A stretch of 37,869 nt of DNA from Aridibacter famidurans (GTDB lineage Bacteria; Acidobacteriota; Blastocatellia; Pyrinomonadales; Pyrinomonadaceae): contig JAGFIQ010000083.1 of assembly GCA_024103495.1 (NCBI GenBank), positions 1 to 37,869 of the forward strand, written 5' to 3'. Below the pieces are notes generated by a model. The model was not told the DNA's origin. It saw nothing but the letters and a program-made list of their open reading frames with translations, and searched no databases. Below, piece by piece: positions 16,287 through 25,229 of the stretch (position 1 is its first letter; every line of letters starts with the position of its first letter). The position numbers and the translations under genes are program-made.

Positions 16287-19200
16287 ATGCCAAGCAAAGA
16301 CAGTACAACTAACTTTGCGTCACTGAAGGAAAAGATCCTCTCCACGAGCGGAAAGGAATACTGGCGAAGCGTCGAAGAGTTTGTCGACGCTCCGGAGTTC
16401 GAGAACTTCGTCAAAGAAGAGTACCCGGCGCAAGCCGAGGAATGGGACAGCACGTTAAGCCGCAGGAACTTCGTTAAAGTGATGGGCGCATCGCTGGCAC
16501 TTGCGGGTCTCAGCGGATGCGTCATCCAGCCGGCGGAGAAGATCGTTCCGTACGTCAACCAGCCCGAGGGGTTGGTTCCCGGAAAGCCACTTTTCTACGC
16601 GACCGCGATGTCTCTCGGCGGTATCGCGACAGGGGTTCTAGCCCGTTCGCACGAGGGCCGTCCGACCAAGGTCGAGGGCAATCCGGACCACCCCGGCAGC
16701 CTCGGCGCGACCGATGTCAGGGTGCAGGCATCGATCCTTGGACTGTACGATCCGGACCGCTCTAAGGAGATCCTTTATCGGGGCGTTCCCAAGACCTGGC
16801 AGGCGTTCTTCACCGAACTCCGAGGCAAGATCGAGGAAACCCGCGCCAACGGAGGCGAAGGGGTCCGCTTCCTGACCGAGACGGTCACGTCGCCGTCGCA
16901 GATCGACCAGTTCAACAGGCTCCTCCAGGAGCTTCCGAACGCCAAGTGGATACAGTACGAGCCGGTCAACGACGACAACTCGATCGAAGGCTCGAAGATG
17001 GCGTTCGGTTCGGCGGCTCAGCCGGTTTACAAGTTCGACAAGGCCGATCGCATCCTCTCGATCGACTCCGATATCTTCTCCGGTTTCAACGTCCGCTACA
17101 TAAAGGATTTCTCGAAGGGCCGCGCGGTCTCCGAGGAGAAGAAGGAGATCAACCGGCTCTATTCCATGGAGACGACTCTTTCTTTGACCGGTGCGAAGGC
17201 CGATCACAGGATCGCGCTCAAGCCCAGCCAGATCGTCGAGGCGGCGAAGGCCGCCGCTGCCGAGATGGGGGTCAGCGCGGCTTCGTCGACGGGCCTGCCG
17301 GAGAACGTCACCACCTGGGTCCGCGAGATGGCGAAAGACCTTGTGGCGCACAAGGGTTCTTCGCTCGTCGTCGCCGGCCGCAACCAGCCGGCGGCGGTGC
17401 ACGCCCTCGCGTTCGCGATGAACGAGGCGCTCGGCGCGGTCGGCCAGACGGTCGATTACATCGAGCCGCTTTCACCGAACACCGACAAGCTTCAGCGCGA
17501 ACAGCTTGCGGAGCTTGTAAAGGACATCGACGAGAAGCGCGTGAAGGTTCTCGTGATGCTCGGAGGAAATCCGGCCTACAACACGCCTTCGGACCTCAAG
17601 TTCACGCAGGAACGGCTCGAGAACGTGCCCTTCCGTGTTCACGTCGGCGAGCATTTTGACGAAACGGGCGCGCTTTGCCACTGGCACGTTTCCGCCACTC
17701 ATTATCTCGAGACCTGGCAGGATGTCCGCGCCTACAACGGGACAGTGACGATCGCGCAGCCTTTGATCGCTCCGCTGTACGAAAGCAAGAGTGTTTCGGA
17801 AGTCGTCCAGCTCTGCTTCCGCGAGAACTTCGAGAAGAACTCAATGCAGATCGTCCAGGAGTACTGGCAGGCGCAGGGAATGACTGGCGCTCCGCCGGCA
17901 GTCGCCGCCGCTCCCGCGGCCTCACCGGCCGCAACTCCTGCCGAAGCTCCCGCGGCGCAGGCCGCCGCAGCAAACGGTACCGATTCAACGACTCAGGAAA
18001 CTCAGCCAACTCCGTCAACTCAGGAAACTCCGTCAACTCAGCAAACTCAGTCAACGCCGTCAACTCAGCAAACTCCGTCAACTCAGCCAACTTCTTCAGC
18101 CGCCCCGCAGACATTCGAAGACCGCTGGCGCAAGGCCGTCCACGACGGCTTCGTTCCGGGGACGCAGGCGCAGACCAAGTCTGTTTCGGTCAACACGGGA
18201 TTCATAGCGAACATCGCCGCGGCTCCCGCGGGCGAGGGCGCGCTCGAGTTCACGGTGCTTCCGGATCCGTGCGTTTACGACGGAAGGTTCACGAACAACG
18301 GATGGCTTCAGGAGCTTCCGAACCCTCTGAACAAGGTCACCTGGGAGAACGTCGCGCTGATCAGCCCGAACACGGCTCAGAGGCTCGGGATCAACCAGAA
18401 CAAAGCTTACAAGGATTTCGCCGGCGGCGAGCTCGGAAGGGCGTTTATCAACACCAAGGGCGGAAATATGTCCTCGGACATCATCGAGGTCACATTCGAA
18501 GGCTCGAAGATCGAGGGCCCGGTCCCGGCGTGGATCGCTCCCGGACAGCCCGATGACGTGATCACGCTGTTCCTCGGATACGGCCGAAAACGCGCCGGAA
18601 AGGTCGGCAACGACATCGGCTACAACGCCTACGATGTGGTCAAGTCCTCTGCGATGTGGTTCGGCAAGGGCGACATCGTGCGCACGGGCGAACAGACGCA
18701 GGTCGCTTCAACGCAGATCCACTTCAACATCGAGGGCACGAAGATGCTCGGCGGGCGCGACATCCTCCGAAACTGGACGATGGACGAGTACGAGGAGCAC
18801 CTCAAAGAAGAGTTCCACCCGATGGAAGAGGAGTATGACAAGTCGATGTACGGCGACGAATTCGGCGACGTCTATGCCAAGCACCACAAGTGGGCGATGA
18901 CGATCGACCTGAACTCGTGCGTCGGCTGCAACGCCTGCGTGATCGCCTGCCAGTCGGAGAACAACATCCCCGTCGTCGGCAAGGAGCAGGTCGAGCGCAG
19001 CCGCGAGATGCACTGGATGCGCATCGACGCGTATTACAGGGGCGACGACGTAAGCAATCCCGAGGGTCCGCACTTCCAGCCCGTTCTTTGCCAGCAGTGC
19101 GAGCAGGCACCGTGCGAGGTCGTCTGCCCGGTCCATGCGACCGTCCACAGCGCCGAAGGTCTCAACGACATGGTCTACAACCGCTGCGTCGGTACCAGGT

Positions 19201-19646
19201 ACTGCTCGAACAACTGCCCGTACAAGGTCAGGAGGTTCAACTTCTTCCTGTATCAGGACTGGGACACCCCGCAGTACAAGCTTATGCGGAACCCCGAGGT
19301 CTCGATCCGCAGCCGCGGTGTGATGGAGAAATGCACATACTGCACCCAGCGCATCTCGCACGCGAGGATCGAGGCCGAACGCGAAGGCCGCGAGATCCGC
19401 GACGGCGAGGTCGTGACGGCCTGCCAGTCCGTGTGTCCCGCCGACGCGATCGTCTTCGGCAACGCGCACGACCAGGAAAGCAAGATCGCGAAATCGAAGA
19501 AAGACCACAGGAACTACGGTCTTCTCAATCACGAGCTAAACACTCAGCCCAGAACGACATATCTTGCGGGTCTGAAGAACCAGAACAAGGCGATGCCCGA
19601 CTACGCGGCTCCCGAGAAAAAGGAGGGCGCGGGCGAGGCTCACTAG
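16287..19646 (+). CDS. actB: Alternative Complex III subunit B, fused molybdopterin-oxidoreductase-like and iron-sulfur protein
   Basis: A 1119-residue protein. Near residue 57, LSRRNFVKVMGASLALAGLSGC is a twin-arginine-like export signal ending in a possible lipobox. The first 800 residues resemble the catalytic subunit of DMSO-reductase-type enzymes. In known ACIII this part lacks the molybdopterin cofactor, and no N-terminal CxxC cluster motif is seen here. From about residue 878, ferredoxin-like cysteine groups follow: CVGCNACVIAC, CQQCEQAPCEVVCPV, CVGTRYCSNNCPY, KCTYC and CQSVCP, enough for four Fe-S clusters. These take electrons from quinol and feed ActA. An Ala/Pro then Thr/Gln/Pro/Ser-rich linker at about residues 535-610 is encoded by a 9-bp repeat array and looks like an unconserved insertion. 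Confidence 0.93.
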   Translation: MPSKDSTTNFASLKEKILSTSGKEYWRSVEEFVDAPEFENFVKEEYPAQAEEWDSTLSRRNFVKVMGASLALAGLSGCVIQPAEKIVPYVNQPEGLVPGKPLFYATAMSLGGIATGVLARSHEGRPTKVEGNPDHPGSLGATDVRVQASILGLYDPDRSKEILYRGVPKTWQAFFTELRGKIEETRANGGEGVRFLTETVTSPSQIDQFNRLLQELPNAKWIQYEPVNDDNSIEGSKMAFGSAAQPVYKFDKADRILSIDSDIFSGFNVRYIKDFSKGRAVSEEKKEINRLYSMETTLSLTGAKADHRIALKPSQIVEAAKAAAAEMGVSAASSTGLPENVTTWVREMAKDLVAHKGSSLVVAGRNQPAAVHALAFAMNEALGAVGQTVDYIEPLSPNTDKLQREQLAELVKDIDEKRVKVLVMLGGNPAYNTPSDLKFTQERLENVPFRVHVGEHFDETGALCHWHVSATHYLETWQDVRAYNGTVTIAQPLIAPLYESKSVSEVVQLCFRENFEKNSMQIVQEYWQAQGMTGAPPAVAAAPAASPAATPAEAPAAQAAAANGTDSTTQETQPTPSTQETPSTQQTQSTPSTQQTPSTQPTSSAAPQTFEDRWRKAVHDGFVPGTQAQTKSVSVNTGFIANIAAAPAGEGALEFTVLPDPCVYDGRFTNNGWLQELPNPLNKVTWENVALISPNTAQRLGINQNKAYKDFAGGELGRAFINTKGGNMSSDIIEVTFEGSKIEGPVPAWIAPGQPDDVITLFLGYGRKRAGKVGNDIGYNAYDVVKSSAMWFGKGDIVRTGEQTQVASTQIHFNIEGTKMLGGRDILRNWTMDEYEEHLKEEFHPMEEEYDKSMYGDEFGDVYAKHHKWAMTIDLNSCVGCNACVIACQSENNIPVVGKEQVERSREMHWMRIDAYYRGDDVSNPEGPHFQPVLCQQCEQAPCEVVCPVHATVHSAEGLNDMVYNRCVGTRYCSNNCPYKVRRFNFFLYQDWDTPQYKLMRNPEVSIRSRGVMEKCTYCTQRISHARIEAEREGREIRDGEVVTACQSVCPADAIVFGNAHDQESKIAKSKKDHRNYGLLNHELNTQPRTTYLAGLKNQNKAMPDYAAPEKKEGAGEAH
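17991..18092 (+). repeat. In-frame 9-bp repeat array inside actB
   Basis: About eleven units of nine bases in the ACTCAGSAA / ACTCCGTCA pattern encode Thr-Gln-(Glu/Pro/Gln/Ser) and Thr-Pro-Ser triplets at about residues 569-602. Period nine preserves the frame. The unit starts with ACTCAG, which is also the core of several intergenic heptamer arrays here. The encoded stretch is probably a disordered periplasmic linker. Confidence 0.85.
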
Positions 19647-19682
19647 TCTGGGCGCACGGACCCATACCCGGCTTTGAAAGCT

Positions 19683-21071
19683 ATGCAGGATGTAAACGAC
19701 ATTGTAAGGAAGATCAATCCGCCGATGGTCGAAGGCGACCACGATTACGGGACGGTCACCGACAAGATAAGCGACATCACGCTGAAGAAACGGACGCCTT
19801 TCGGCTGGTTCATAGGCTTCGGCATCTCGTTCATGGTCGCGCAGCTGCTTTTGTTCACCACGCTTTACCTGGTGACGAACGGCGTCGGTATCTGGGCGAA
19901 CAACCAGCCCGTGGGCTGGGCGTTCCCGATCATCAACTTCGTCTGGTGGATCGGTATCGGCCACGCCGGAACGCTGATCTCGGCGATCCTTCTGCTTCTC
20001 AATCAGAAGTGGAGGACGTCGATAAACCGTTTCGCGGAGGCGATGACGCTGTTCGCCGTCGCCTGTGCGGGGCTGTTCCCGATCCTCCACACCGGGCGCC
20101 CGTGGCTTGCGTACTGGCTTCTGCCGTACCCGAACACGATGGGAATGTGGCCGCAGTTCAGAAGCCCCCTGATGTGGGACGTCTTCGCGGTTTCGACGTA
20201 CGCCACTGTCTCGCTTCTGTTCTGGTACGTGGGGTTGATCCCCGACATCGCGACGCTTCGCGACCGGGCGAAGAACAAGTGGTTCAAGTACGCTTACGGA
20301 CTTCTTTCGTGGGGCTGGCGCGGCTCGGCGAGGCACTGGCACAGGTACGAGATCGCGTATCTTCTGCTCGCAGGACTCTCGACCCCCCTCGTGCTTTCCG
20401 TCCACTCGATCGTATCCCTCGACTTCTCGGTGGCGCAGCTGCCCGGATGGCACGCGACGATCTTCCCGCCTTACTTTGTGGCGGGCGCGATCTTCGCCGG
20501 ATTCGCGATGGTGCTGATCCTGACCATCCCGCTGAGGGTCTGGTACAACATGAAGGACCTGATCACGGACACCCACCTTATCTATATGGGCAAGGTGATG
20601 CTCGCGACGGGCCTGATCGTCTGCTACGGCTATGCGATGGAGGCTTTCTTCGCGTGGTACAGCGCGGCGGAATACGAGGTCTTCATGATGTACAACCGTA
20701 TGTTCGAAGGCCCGTACTGGTGGTCGTACTGGCTTCTGATCCTGTGTAACGGCATCTCGATCCAGTTCCTCTGGTTCAAGCGGTTCCGCGAGAGCCCCTT
20801 CTGGCTGTTCATCATCTCCATCGTCGTCAGCATAGGTATGTGGCTCGAGCGCTTCGTGATCATCATCACGAGCCTCCAGCGCGACTTCCTCCCGAGCTCG
20901 TGGGGAATGTACTCGCCGACGATATTCGACTGGACGATGTACATCGGCACGATCGGATTCTTCTTCGCGCTGATCTTCCTGTTCGTGAGGATGCTGCCGG
21001 TGATCTCGATCTTCGAGGTCCGCACGCTGCTTCCGCAGGCAGAGGTCAAGCGCAAGGGAGAAGAGCACTAG
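19683..21071 (+). CDS. actC: Alternative Complex III subunit C, NrfD/PsrC-like quinol-binding membrane protein
   Basis: A 462-residue integral membrane protein with about ten hydrophobic segments. It matches the NrfD/PsrC family: FPIINFVWWIGIGHAGTLISAILLL, FPILHTGRPWLAYWLLPYP and VSLDFSVAQLPGWHATIFPPYFVAGAIF are conserved in ActC. It carries the quinol site near the periplasmic side and docks with ActB. The ATG at 19683 is chosen over a TTG nine bases upstream. It begins 36 bp after actB. The minus-strand open frame of 510 codons across it is a shadow. Confidence 0.94.
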   Translation: MQDVNDIVRKINPPMVEGDHDYGTVTDKISDITLKKRTPFGWFIGFGISFMVAQLLLFTTLYLVTNGVGIWANNQPVGWAFPIINFVWWIGIGHAGTLISAILLLLNQKWRTSINRFAEAMTLFAVACAGLFPILHTGRPWLAYWLLPYPNTMGMWPQFRSPLMWDVFAVSTYATVSLLFWYVGLIPDIATLRDRAKNKWFKYAYGLLSWGWRGSARHWHRYEIAYLLLAGLSTPLVLSVHSIVSLDFSVAQLPGWHATIFPPYFVAGAIFAGFAMVLILTIPLRVWYNMKDLITDTHLIYMGKVMLATGLIVCYGYAMEAFFAWYSAAEYEVFMMYNRMFEGPYWWSYWLLILCNGISIQFLWFKRFRESPFWLFIISIVVSIGMWLERFVIIITSLQRDFLPSSWGMYSPTIFDWTMYIGTIGFFFALIFLFVRMLPVISIFEVRTLLPQAEVKRKGEEH

Positions 21072-21126
21072 GTTCAGGCTACGGAACTAGGTCTTGGCGG
21101 TGATTAAGCCGCCCCGGATAAGGCTT

Positions 21127-21660
21127 ATGAAAGACAATATCTACGGTTTGATGGCGGAGTTCGATTCGTCCACCGAGCTGGTCGAGGCGGCGGAAAAGGT
21201 CCGCGACGCGGGCTACACCAAGACGGACGCCTTCTCGCCTTTCCCGATCCACGAAATGGACGAGGCGCTTGGGATCAAGAGATCGATACTCTCGTACCTC
21301 GTCTTCGGCGGAGGGATCACCGGGCTTTTGCTCGGTCTGGGGCTGCAGTACTACACCCACGTGATCGACTACCCGATCATCGTCGGCGGTCGGCCGCACT
21401 TCAGCCTTCCGGCTTTCGTCCCGCCGATGTACGAACTTACGATCCTTTTGGCGTCGTTCACTGCTGTCTTCGGGATGCTTCTTCTGAACGGGCTGCCCAA
21501 ACCGTATCACCCCGTCTTCAACGTGCCGAGATTCAATCTCGCCAGCCGCGAGAAGTTCTTCCTGCTGATCGAAAGCGCGGACCCGCGTTTCGATTATCCG
21601 GAAACCAAAGAGTTCATGGAAAGCCTTGACGCTCAGGAGGTGTTCATTGTCGATGAATAA
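21127..21660 (+). CDS. actD: Alternative Complex III subunit D (DUF3341)
   Basis: A 177-residue protein with two membrane segments (about residues 55-77 and 95-120) between a soluble N-domain and a C-terminal soluble tail. KDNIYGLMAEFDSSTELVEAAEKVRDAGYTKTDAFSPFPIHEMDEALG is the characteristic ActD beginning. The ATG at 21127 is chosen over a TTG at 21094 because family members begin with this motif. The subunit carries no cofactor and stabilises the complex. The C-terminal end runs into the region upstream of actE. Confidence 0.92.
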   Translation: MKDNIYGLMAEFDSSTELVEAAEKVRDAGYTKTDAFSPFPIHEMDEALGIKRSILSYLVFGGGITGLLLGLGLQYYTHVIDYPIIVGGRPHFSLPAFVPPMYELTILLASFTAVFGMLLLNGLPKPYHPVFNVPRFNLASREKFFLLIESADPRFDYPETKEFMESLDAQEVFIVDE

Positions 21661-21670
21661 CCTCGGACAA

Positions 21671-21748
21671 GTAAAAAGTAAGAAGGAAAAAGGAAAAAGT
21701 ATGAAAAAGAGCCTGGTTTTTGCCCTTTTACTTTTTACCTTTGCCTTC
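21671..21748 (+). repeat. Inverted pair of heptamer arrays bracketing the actE start codon
   Basis: Five purine-rich 7-bp units (GTAAAAA, GTAAGAA, GGAAAAA, GGAAAAA, GTATGAA) cover 21671-21705 and include the ribosome binding region and the ATG (21701). Four complementary units (TGCCCTT, TTACTTT, TTACCTT, TGCCTTC) cover 21721-21748, inside the signal-peptide codons. GTAAAAAGTAA (21671-21681) and TTACTTTTTAC (21728-21738) are a perfect 11-bp inverted repeat that would enclose the start region in a loop. Confidence 0.75.
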
Positions 21749-22414
21749 GCTTCCGCGTGTCGCTACGACATGCAGGATCAGCCGCGGCTTAAGCCCTACA
21801 AACAGAGCGATTTCTTCGCCGACGGCAAGGGAATGCGGGACCTGCCCGAAGGCACGGTCGCGCGCGGACAACTGAGAGAGGACAAGGTCTTCTACACCGG
21901 GAAACGGCCCGACGCCGACCCGAACATCCAGATCGAGACGACGACCGATCCGTCCGGCAACACGCTTGTGTCCAGCTTTCCGAACGACATCGATTACATC
22001 CCGATGCCGGTCACGAAAGAGGTCCTCGACCGCGGGGAGCAGCGTTACAAGATCTTCTGCATCGTCTGCCACGGCCCGTTGGGAAATGCCGACGGAATGG
22101 TGGTCCGCAGGGGATTTCCACGGCCGCCGACCTATCACGACGACCGCCTGCGTAACGCTCCTGTCGGACACTTCTTCGACGTGATGACCAACGGCTGGGG
22201 CCGTATGAACAGCTACGCCTCGCAGATCCCGCCGGCGGACCGCTGGGCGATCGTCGCCTACATACGCGCGCTTCAGGCGAGCCAGAACCCCCAGGGATTC
22301 GGTAGCGAGGGCGGAGCACAGCAAACGGCCTTAGACGCGAACACGAACAGCGAAGCACAGAACACCAACGGACCGGCGGCGAATACGGCCGGGAACGGAG
22401 GTGCGAACCAATAA
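21701..22414 (+). CDS. actE: Alternative Complex III subunit E, monoheme cytochrome c lipoprotein
   Basis: A 237-residue lipoprotein. The signal peptide ends in the lipobox FASAC (lipidated C20), and one heme c site, CIVCHG, lies at C120-C123-H124, with a possible Met ligand downstream. It shows the usual ActE order: an N-terminal KPYKQSDFFADGKGMRDLPEGTVARG block and then a class I cytochrome c domain. The C-terminal 35 residues are Asn/Ala/Gly-rich and low in complexity. It is probably the heme that hands electrons to the oxidase or to a soluble carrier. The ATG at 21701 is chosen because the signal peptide starts there. A start at 21653 would overlap actD. Its stop overlaps the actF start by one base. 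Confidence 0.92.
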   Translation: MKKSLVFALLLFTFAFASACRYDMQDQPRLKPYKQSDFFADGKGMRDLPEGTVARGQLREDKVFYTGKRPDADPNIQIETTTDPSGNTLVSSFPNDIDYIPMPVTKEVLDRGEQRYKIFCIVCHGPLGNADGMVVRRGFPRPPTYHDDRLRNAPVGHFFDVMTNGWGRMNSYASQIPPADRWAIVAYIRALQASQNPQGFGSEGGAQQTALDANTNSEAQNTNGPAANTAGNGGANQ

Positions 22415-23634
22415 TGAGTGACACGTATCAAGCCCCGGATTCTTTGAACCGCCTGCAGACAGCCGCTCTTGGGATCGGCGGGATAGGCATTCTCGCTTCT
22501 CTGGCGGGGATGTTCCTCCAGCCTGAACTGGCACTGCGGGGATGGCTCCTCGGGTTCATATTCTGGGCCGGCATAGGATTCGGCGGGCTCGGCATACTTC
22601 TCCTGCAGTTTGTGACGGGAGGCGCGTGGGGAGTCGTCATCCGAAGGGTCGCGGAAGCGTGTTCGAGGACCATTCCGGTGCTCTTCGTGCTGTTCCTCCC
22701 GATCATCTTCGGTATCTACACGCTTTACGACTGGGCGAACCTTGCGCTTGCCGGAACGGACAAGGCGATCGAATGGCGCGGCTGGTATATGGAGCCGACG
22801 TGGTGGATCGTTCGCGCGGTCCTCTATTTCGTGATCCTTTACCTGATGGCGCACTTCCTGAACAAATGGTCGCTTCAGCAGGACAAGGCCGAGACGCCGG
22901 AAAGGGCGGGCGAACTGCTCGGGATGGCCACGAAGGTCTCGGGGCCCGGGATCGTCCTTTATGTAATGCTCGTCACGTTCCTTTCGGTCGACTGGATGAT
23001 GACGCTCGAACCGCACTGGTTCTCGACGATCTGGGGATTCCTGTTCGTCGCGGGCTGGGCGCTCAGCTGCTTCTGCTTCTCGGTCGCGGTGCTGGCGCAT
23101 CTTTCGACGCGTTCGCCTTTGGACGAGGTGATCGGAAAGCGGCATTTCCACGACATCGGCAAACTGATGCTGGCGCTCGTGATGGTATGGGCGTACTTCA
23201 ATTTCTCGCAGTACCTGATCATCTGGTCCGGCAACCTGACCGAAGAAACGCCCTTTTACCTCGTCCGTTCGAAAGGCACCTGGGGTGCGATCGGGCTGAC
23301 GCTTATCTTTTTCCACTTCGCATTTCCGTTCCTGATCCTGCTGATGCAGGACTTCAAGCGGAAGGCGAAATGGCTGGCGGCGCTCGCGATCTTCATTCTC
23401 TTTATGAGGCTGCTGGATATGTTCTACATCATCGGCCCGAGCCCGATGGTGGGTGAGGTTTCGCAGCACTTGCTTGAGGTGCCGTTCCGCGTCTCGATCT
23501 GGGATGTCGTCGCACCGATCGGTATCGGTGGCGTGTGGTTCTGGTGGTTCGTTCGCGAGCTGAAGCGCAGGCCGATCGTACCCTTCAACGACCCGATGTT
23601 CCAGAACGCGATCAAGCACGGGAAGGGACATTAG
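22414..23634 (+). CDS. actF: Alternative Complex III subunit F, NrfD-like membrane protein
   Basis: A 406-residue integral membrane protein with about ten hydrophobic segments, a shorter relative of ActC. Landmarks are GWLLGFIFWAGIGFGGLGILLLQFVTGGAWG, FLPIIFGIYTLYDWA, SVDWMMTLEPHWFSTIWGFLF and YFNFSQYLIIWSGNLTEETPFYL, all conserved in ActF. In ACIII structures ActF mirrors ActC and may form part of a proton path. The TAATG junction with actE implies translational coupling. Confidence 0.94.
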   Translation: MSDTYQAPDSLNRLQTAALGIGGIGILASLAGMFLQPELALRGWLLGFIFWAGIGFGGLGILLLQFVTGGAWGVVIRRVAEACSRTIPVLFVLFLPIIFGIYTLYDWANLALAGTDKAIEWRGWYMEPTWWIVRAVLYFVILYLMAHFLNKWSLQQDKAETPERAGELLGMATKVSGPGIVLYVMLVTFLSVDWMMTLEPHWFSTIWGFLFVAGWALSCFCFSVAVLAHLSTRSPLDEVIGKRHFHDIGKLMLALVMVWAYFNFSQYLIIWSGNLTEETPFYLVRSKGTWGAIGLTLIFFHFAFPFLILLMQDFKRKAKWLAALAIFILFMRLLDMFYIIGPSPMVGEVSQHLLEVPFRVSIWDVVAPIGIGGVWFWWFVRELKRRPIVPFNDPMFQNAIKHGKGH

Positions 23635-23673
23635 GCTGAAGATAAAGGACTTAGCGTGCCAGAGTAACTGATT

Positions 23674-24216
23674 ATGGCAGAGCACAAAGAAATCATTGTC
23701 GACGCTTCCAGAGGCTACGAAGAGAACACGATCGATGCCCGTCTGATCCTCTACTTCACGGGAGGGCTGTTCCTTCTGATTGTCATCACGTTCGGGCTTA
23801 TGTGGCTTTTCCAGTACTGGGTGCTCGAGCCGCAGTGGAAGGCCTCGGACGATGAGCGGAGGCTTCCGATGGCGCTCGACAAGGAAGGCCGCCTTCCGCC
23901 CGAACCTCGCCTGCAGTCGGCTCCCGGTTTCGGGGTCGATTCGCCGAACGGACGCGTGAACCTCGAGCTGAGGGAGCCGCAGGCAGAGTACCGCGAGCTT
24001 CTGAAACAGTGGCAGGACGAGTGGGAGAACGGGCAGAAGGACCCCCAGACCGGGACGGTCGTGAACCTTTCTATCGAGGCGGCGAAAGAGAAGGTCCTTA
24101 ACGACGGGATGATCAAAGCGAGGACCGAGGAAGAGAGCAAGGCCGCCGTCAAGGAAGCCGGGACCTTCTATTCGGCCTCGAGCGCGGGACGTCTGCCGTC
24201 CGAGGTAAGAAGGTAG
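23674..24216 (+). CDS. Membrane-anchored unknown protein between actF and the SCO gene
   Basis: A 180-residue protein with one membrane segment (about residues 27-50, YFTGGLFLLIVITFGLMWLFQYW) near the N-terminus and a periplasmic tail rich in Glu, Lys and Pro. The tail contains repeated Pro-rich turns (RRLPMALDKEGRLPPEPRLQ) and a helical part (residues 105-165). There is no heme or copper motif. It lies 39 bp after actF and 32 bp before the SCO gene, so it is likely co-transcribed with both. It may correspond to the small accessory subunits (ActG-like) of some ACIII complexes or to a factor linking ACIII and oxidase, but I cannot show homology. Confidence 0.72.
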   Translation: MAEHKEIIVDASRGYEENTIDARLILYFTGGLFLLIVITFGLMWLFQYWVLEPQWKASDDERRLPMALDKEGRLPPEPRLQSAPGFGVDSPNGRVNLELREPQAEYRELLKQWQDEWENGQKDPQTGTVVNLSIEAAKEKVLNDGMIKARTEEESKAAVKEAGTFYSASSAGRLPSEVRR

Positions 24217-24248
24217 GACCCCGTAAGAACAAGGATTCAGGTGATCTG

Positions 24249-25157
24249 ATGAGTAAGAATTCAGCAGTTTTTAGCAGTATCGGGCTGAAGCTCTTGATGG
24301 TTTCAATGCTGACGGCGGCGTTCGCTTTCCGGGCGCCGGCGCAGAAGCCGGAGCACTACCAGTCGCCGCTCTACTCACCGAGGAAGTACGAGCCGGGACA
24401 AACGACTTCGAACGGTATTCCGGCGCCGCTGAGAGCCGTCGGTATCGAGCAGAATCTCGGCGGGCAGATCCCGCTCGATGCGAGATTCAAGGACGAGAAC
24501 GGCGAAGAAGTGACGCTCGGTAAGTACTTCGAGAAGGACAGGCCGGTGATCCTGGCGCTCGTCTATTACGAATGCCCTATGTTGTGCAACGAGGTGCTCA
24601 ACGGGCTGACGGGATCGCTGAAAGGCATCAACTTCAGCGCCGGAAAAGAGTACGACGTGGTCGCGATCAGCTTCGACGCCAGGGAGAACCGCAAGGCGGA
24701 CCTGGCGAAGAACAAGAAGAAGGGCTACATGGAGCGCTACAACCGGCCCGGAACCGAGGCCGGATGGCACTTCCTTACGGGCGAGCAGGCGGAGATCGAC
24801 AAGGTCACGCAGGCGGTCGGATTCAACTACACGTTCGACGAGCGCACGAACCAGTTCGCGCACGCCGGCGGGATCATGGTCGCGACTCCGGAGGGCAAAC
24901 TCTCGAGATACCTTTACGGGATCGATTACTCGCCGATGGACCTGAAGTTCTCGATCATGGAGTCTTCGGAGAACCGGATCGGCAATCCCGCTGAACAGCT
25001 CTATCTCTATTGTTTTCATTACGATCCGTCCACCGGGAAGTACGGGTTCGCGATCCTGAATATTTTGAGGCTGTTCGCCGTCGGGACCCTCGTGGGGCTT
25101 GGAGCGATGTTCTTCGTCTTCTGGAGGCGGGGAAAGGCGAAGAAGGCGGAAAGCTGA
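24249..25157 (+). CDS. SCO1/SenC-family copper chaperone for cytochrome oxidase
   Basis: A 302-residue thioredoxin-fold protein with an N-terminal export signal (residues 13-31). The copper-binding motif is YYECPMLCNEV (CxxxC), and the third ligand is probably the His in FAHAGGIMVATP. SCO proteins deliver copper to the CuA site of oxidase subunit II, encoded by the next gene. Besides the N-terminal signal there is a second hydrophobic segment near the C-terminus (ILNILRLFAVGTLVGLGAMFFVFW), so the protein may be held in the membrane at its C-terminus, which is unusual for the family. Confidence 0.92.
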   Translation: MSKNSAVFSSIGLKLLMVSMLTAAFAFRAPAQKPEHYQSPLYSPRKYEPGQTTSNGIPAPLRAVGIEQNLGGQIPLDARFKDENGEEVTLGKYFEKDRPVILALVYYECPMLCNEVLNGLTGSLKGINFSAGKEYDVVAISFDARENRKADLAKNKKKGYMERYNRPGTEAGWHFLTGEQAEIDKVTQAVGFNYTFDERTNQFAHAGGIMVATPEGKLSRYLYGIDYSPMDLKFSIMESSENRIGNPAEQLYLYCFHYDPSTGKYGFAILNILRLFAVGTLVGLGAMFFVFWRRGKAKKAES

Positions 25158-25229
25158 TCTTATGGCCGGGCTGACGCGGTCCGGAATTGAGAACGGACGG
25201 CCGCAGAAGCGGTCTGACTGAAACACGAT

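Noticed and set aside
18890..20749. A 619-codon frame on the plus strand across the actB-actC junction
   Set aside because: It overlaps two conserved genes in another frame and is Arg/Gly/Pro-rich without motifs; a shadow frame.
19536..21068. A 510-codon open frame on the minus strand opposite actC
   Set aside because: It lies entirely antisense to a well-conserved membrane protein, has a composition of alternating Arg/Glu/Asp/His typical of shadow frames in GC-rich DNA, and shows no family motif.
22273..23685. A 470-codon minus-strand frame opposite actF
   Set aside because: Antisense to a conserved gene and strongly biased to charged residues; shadow.
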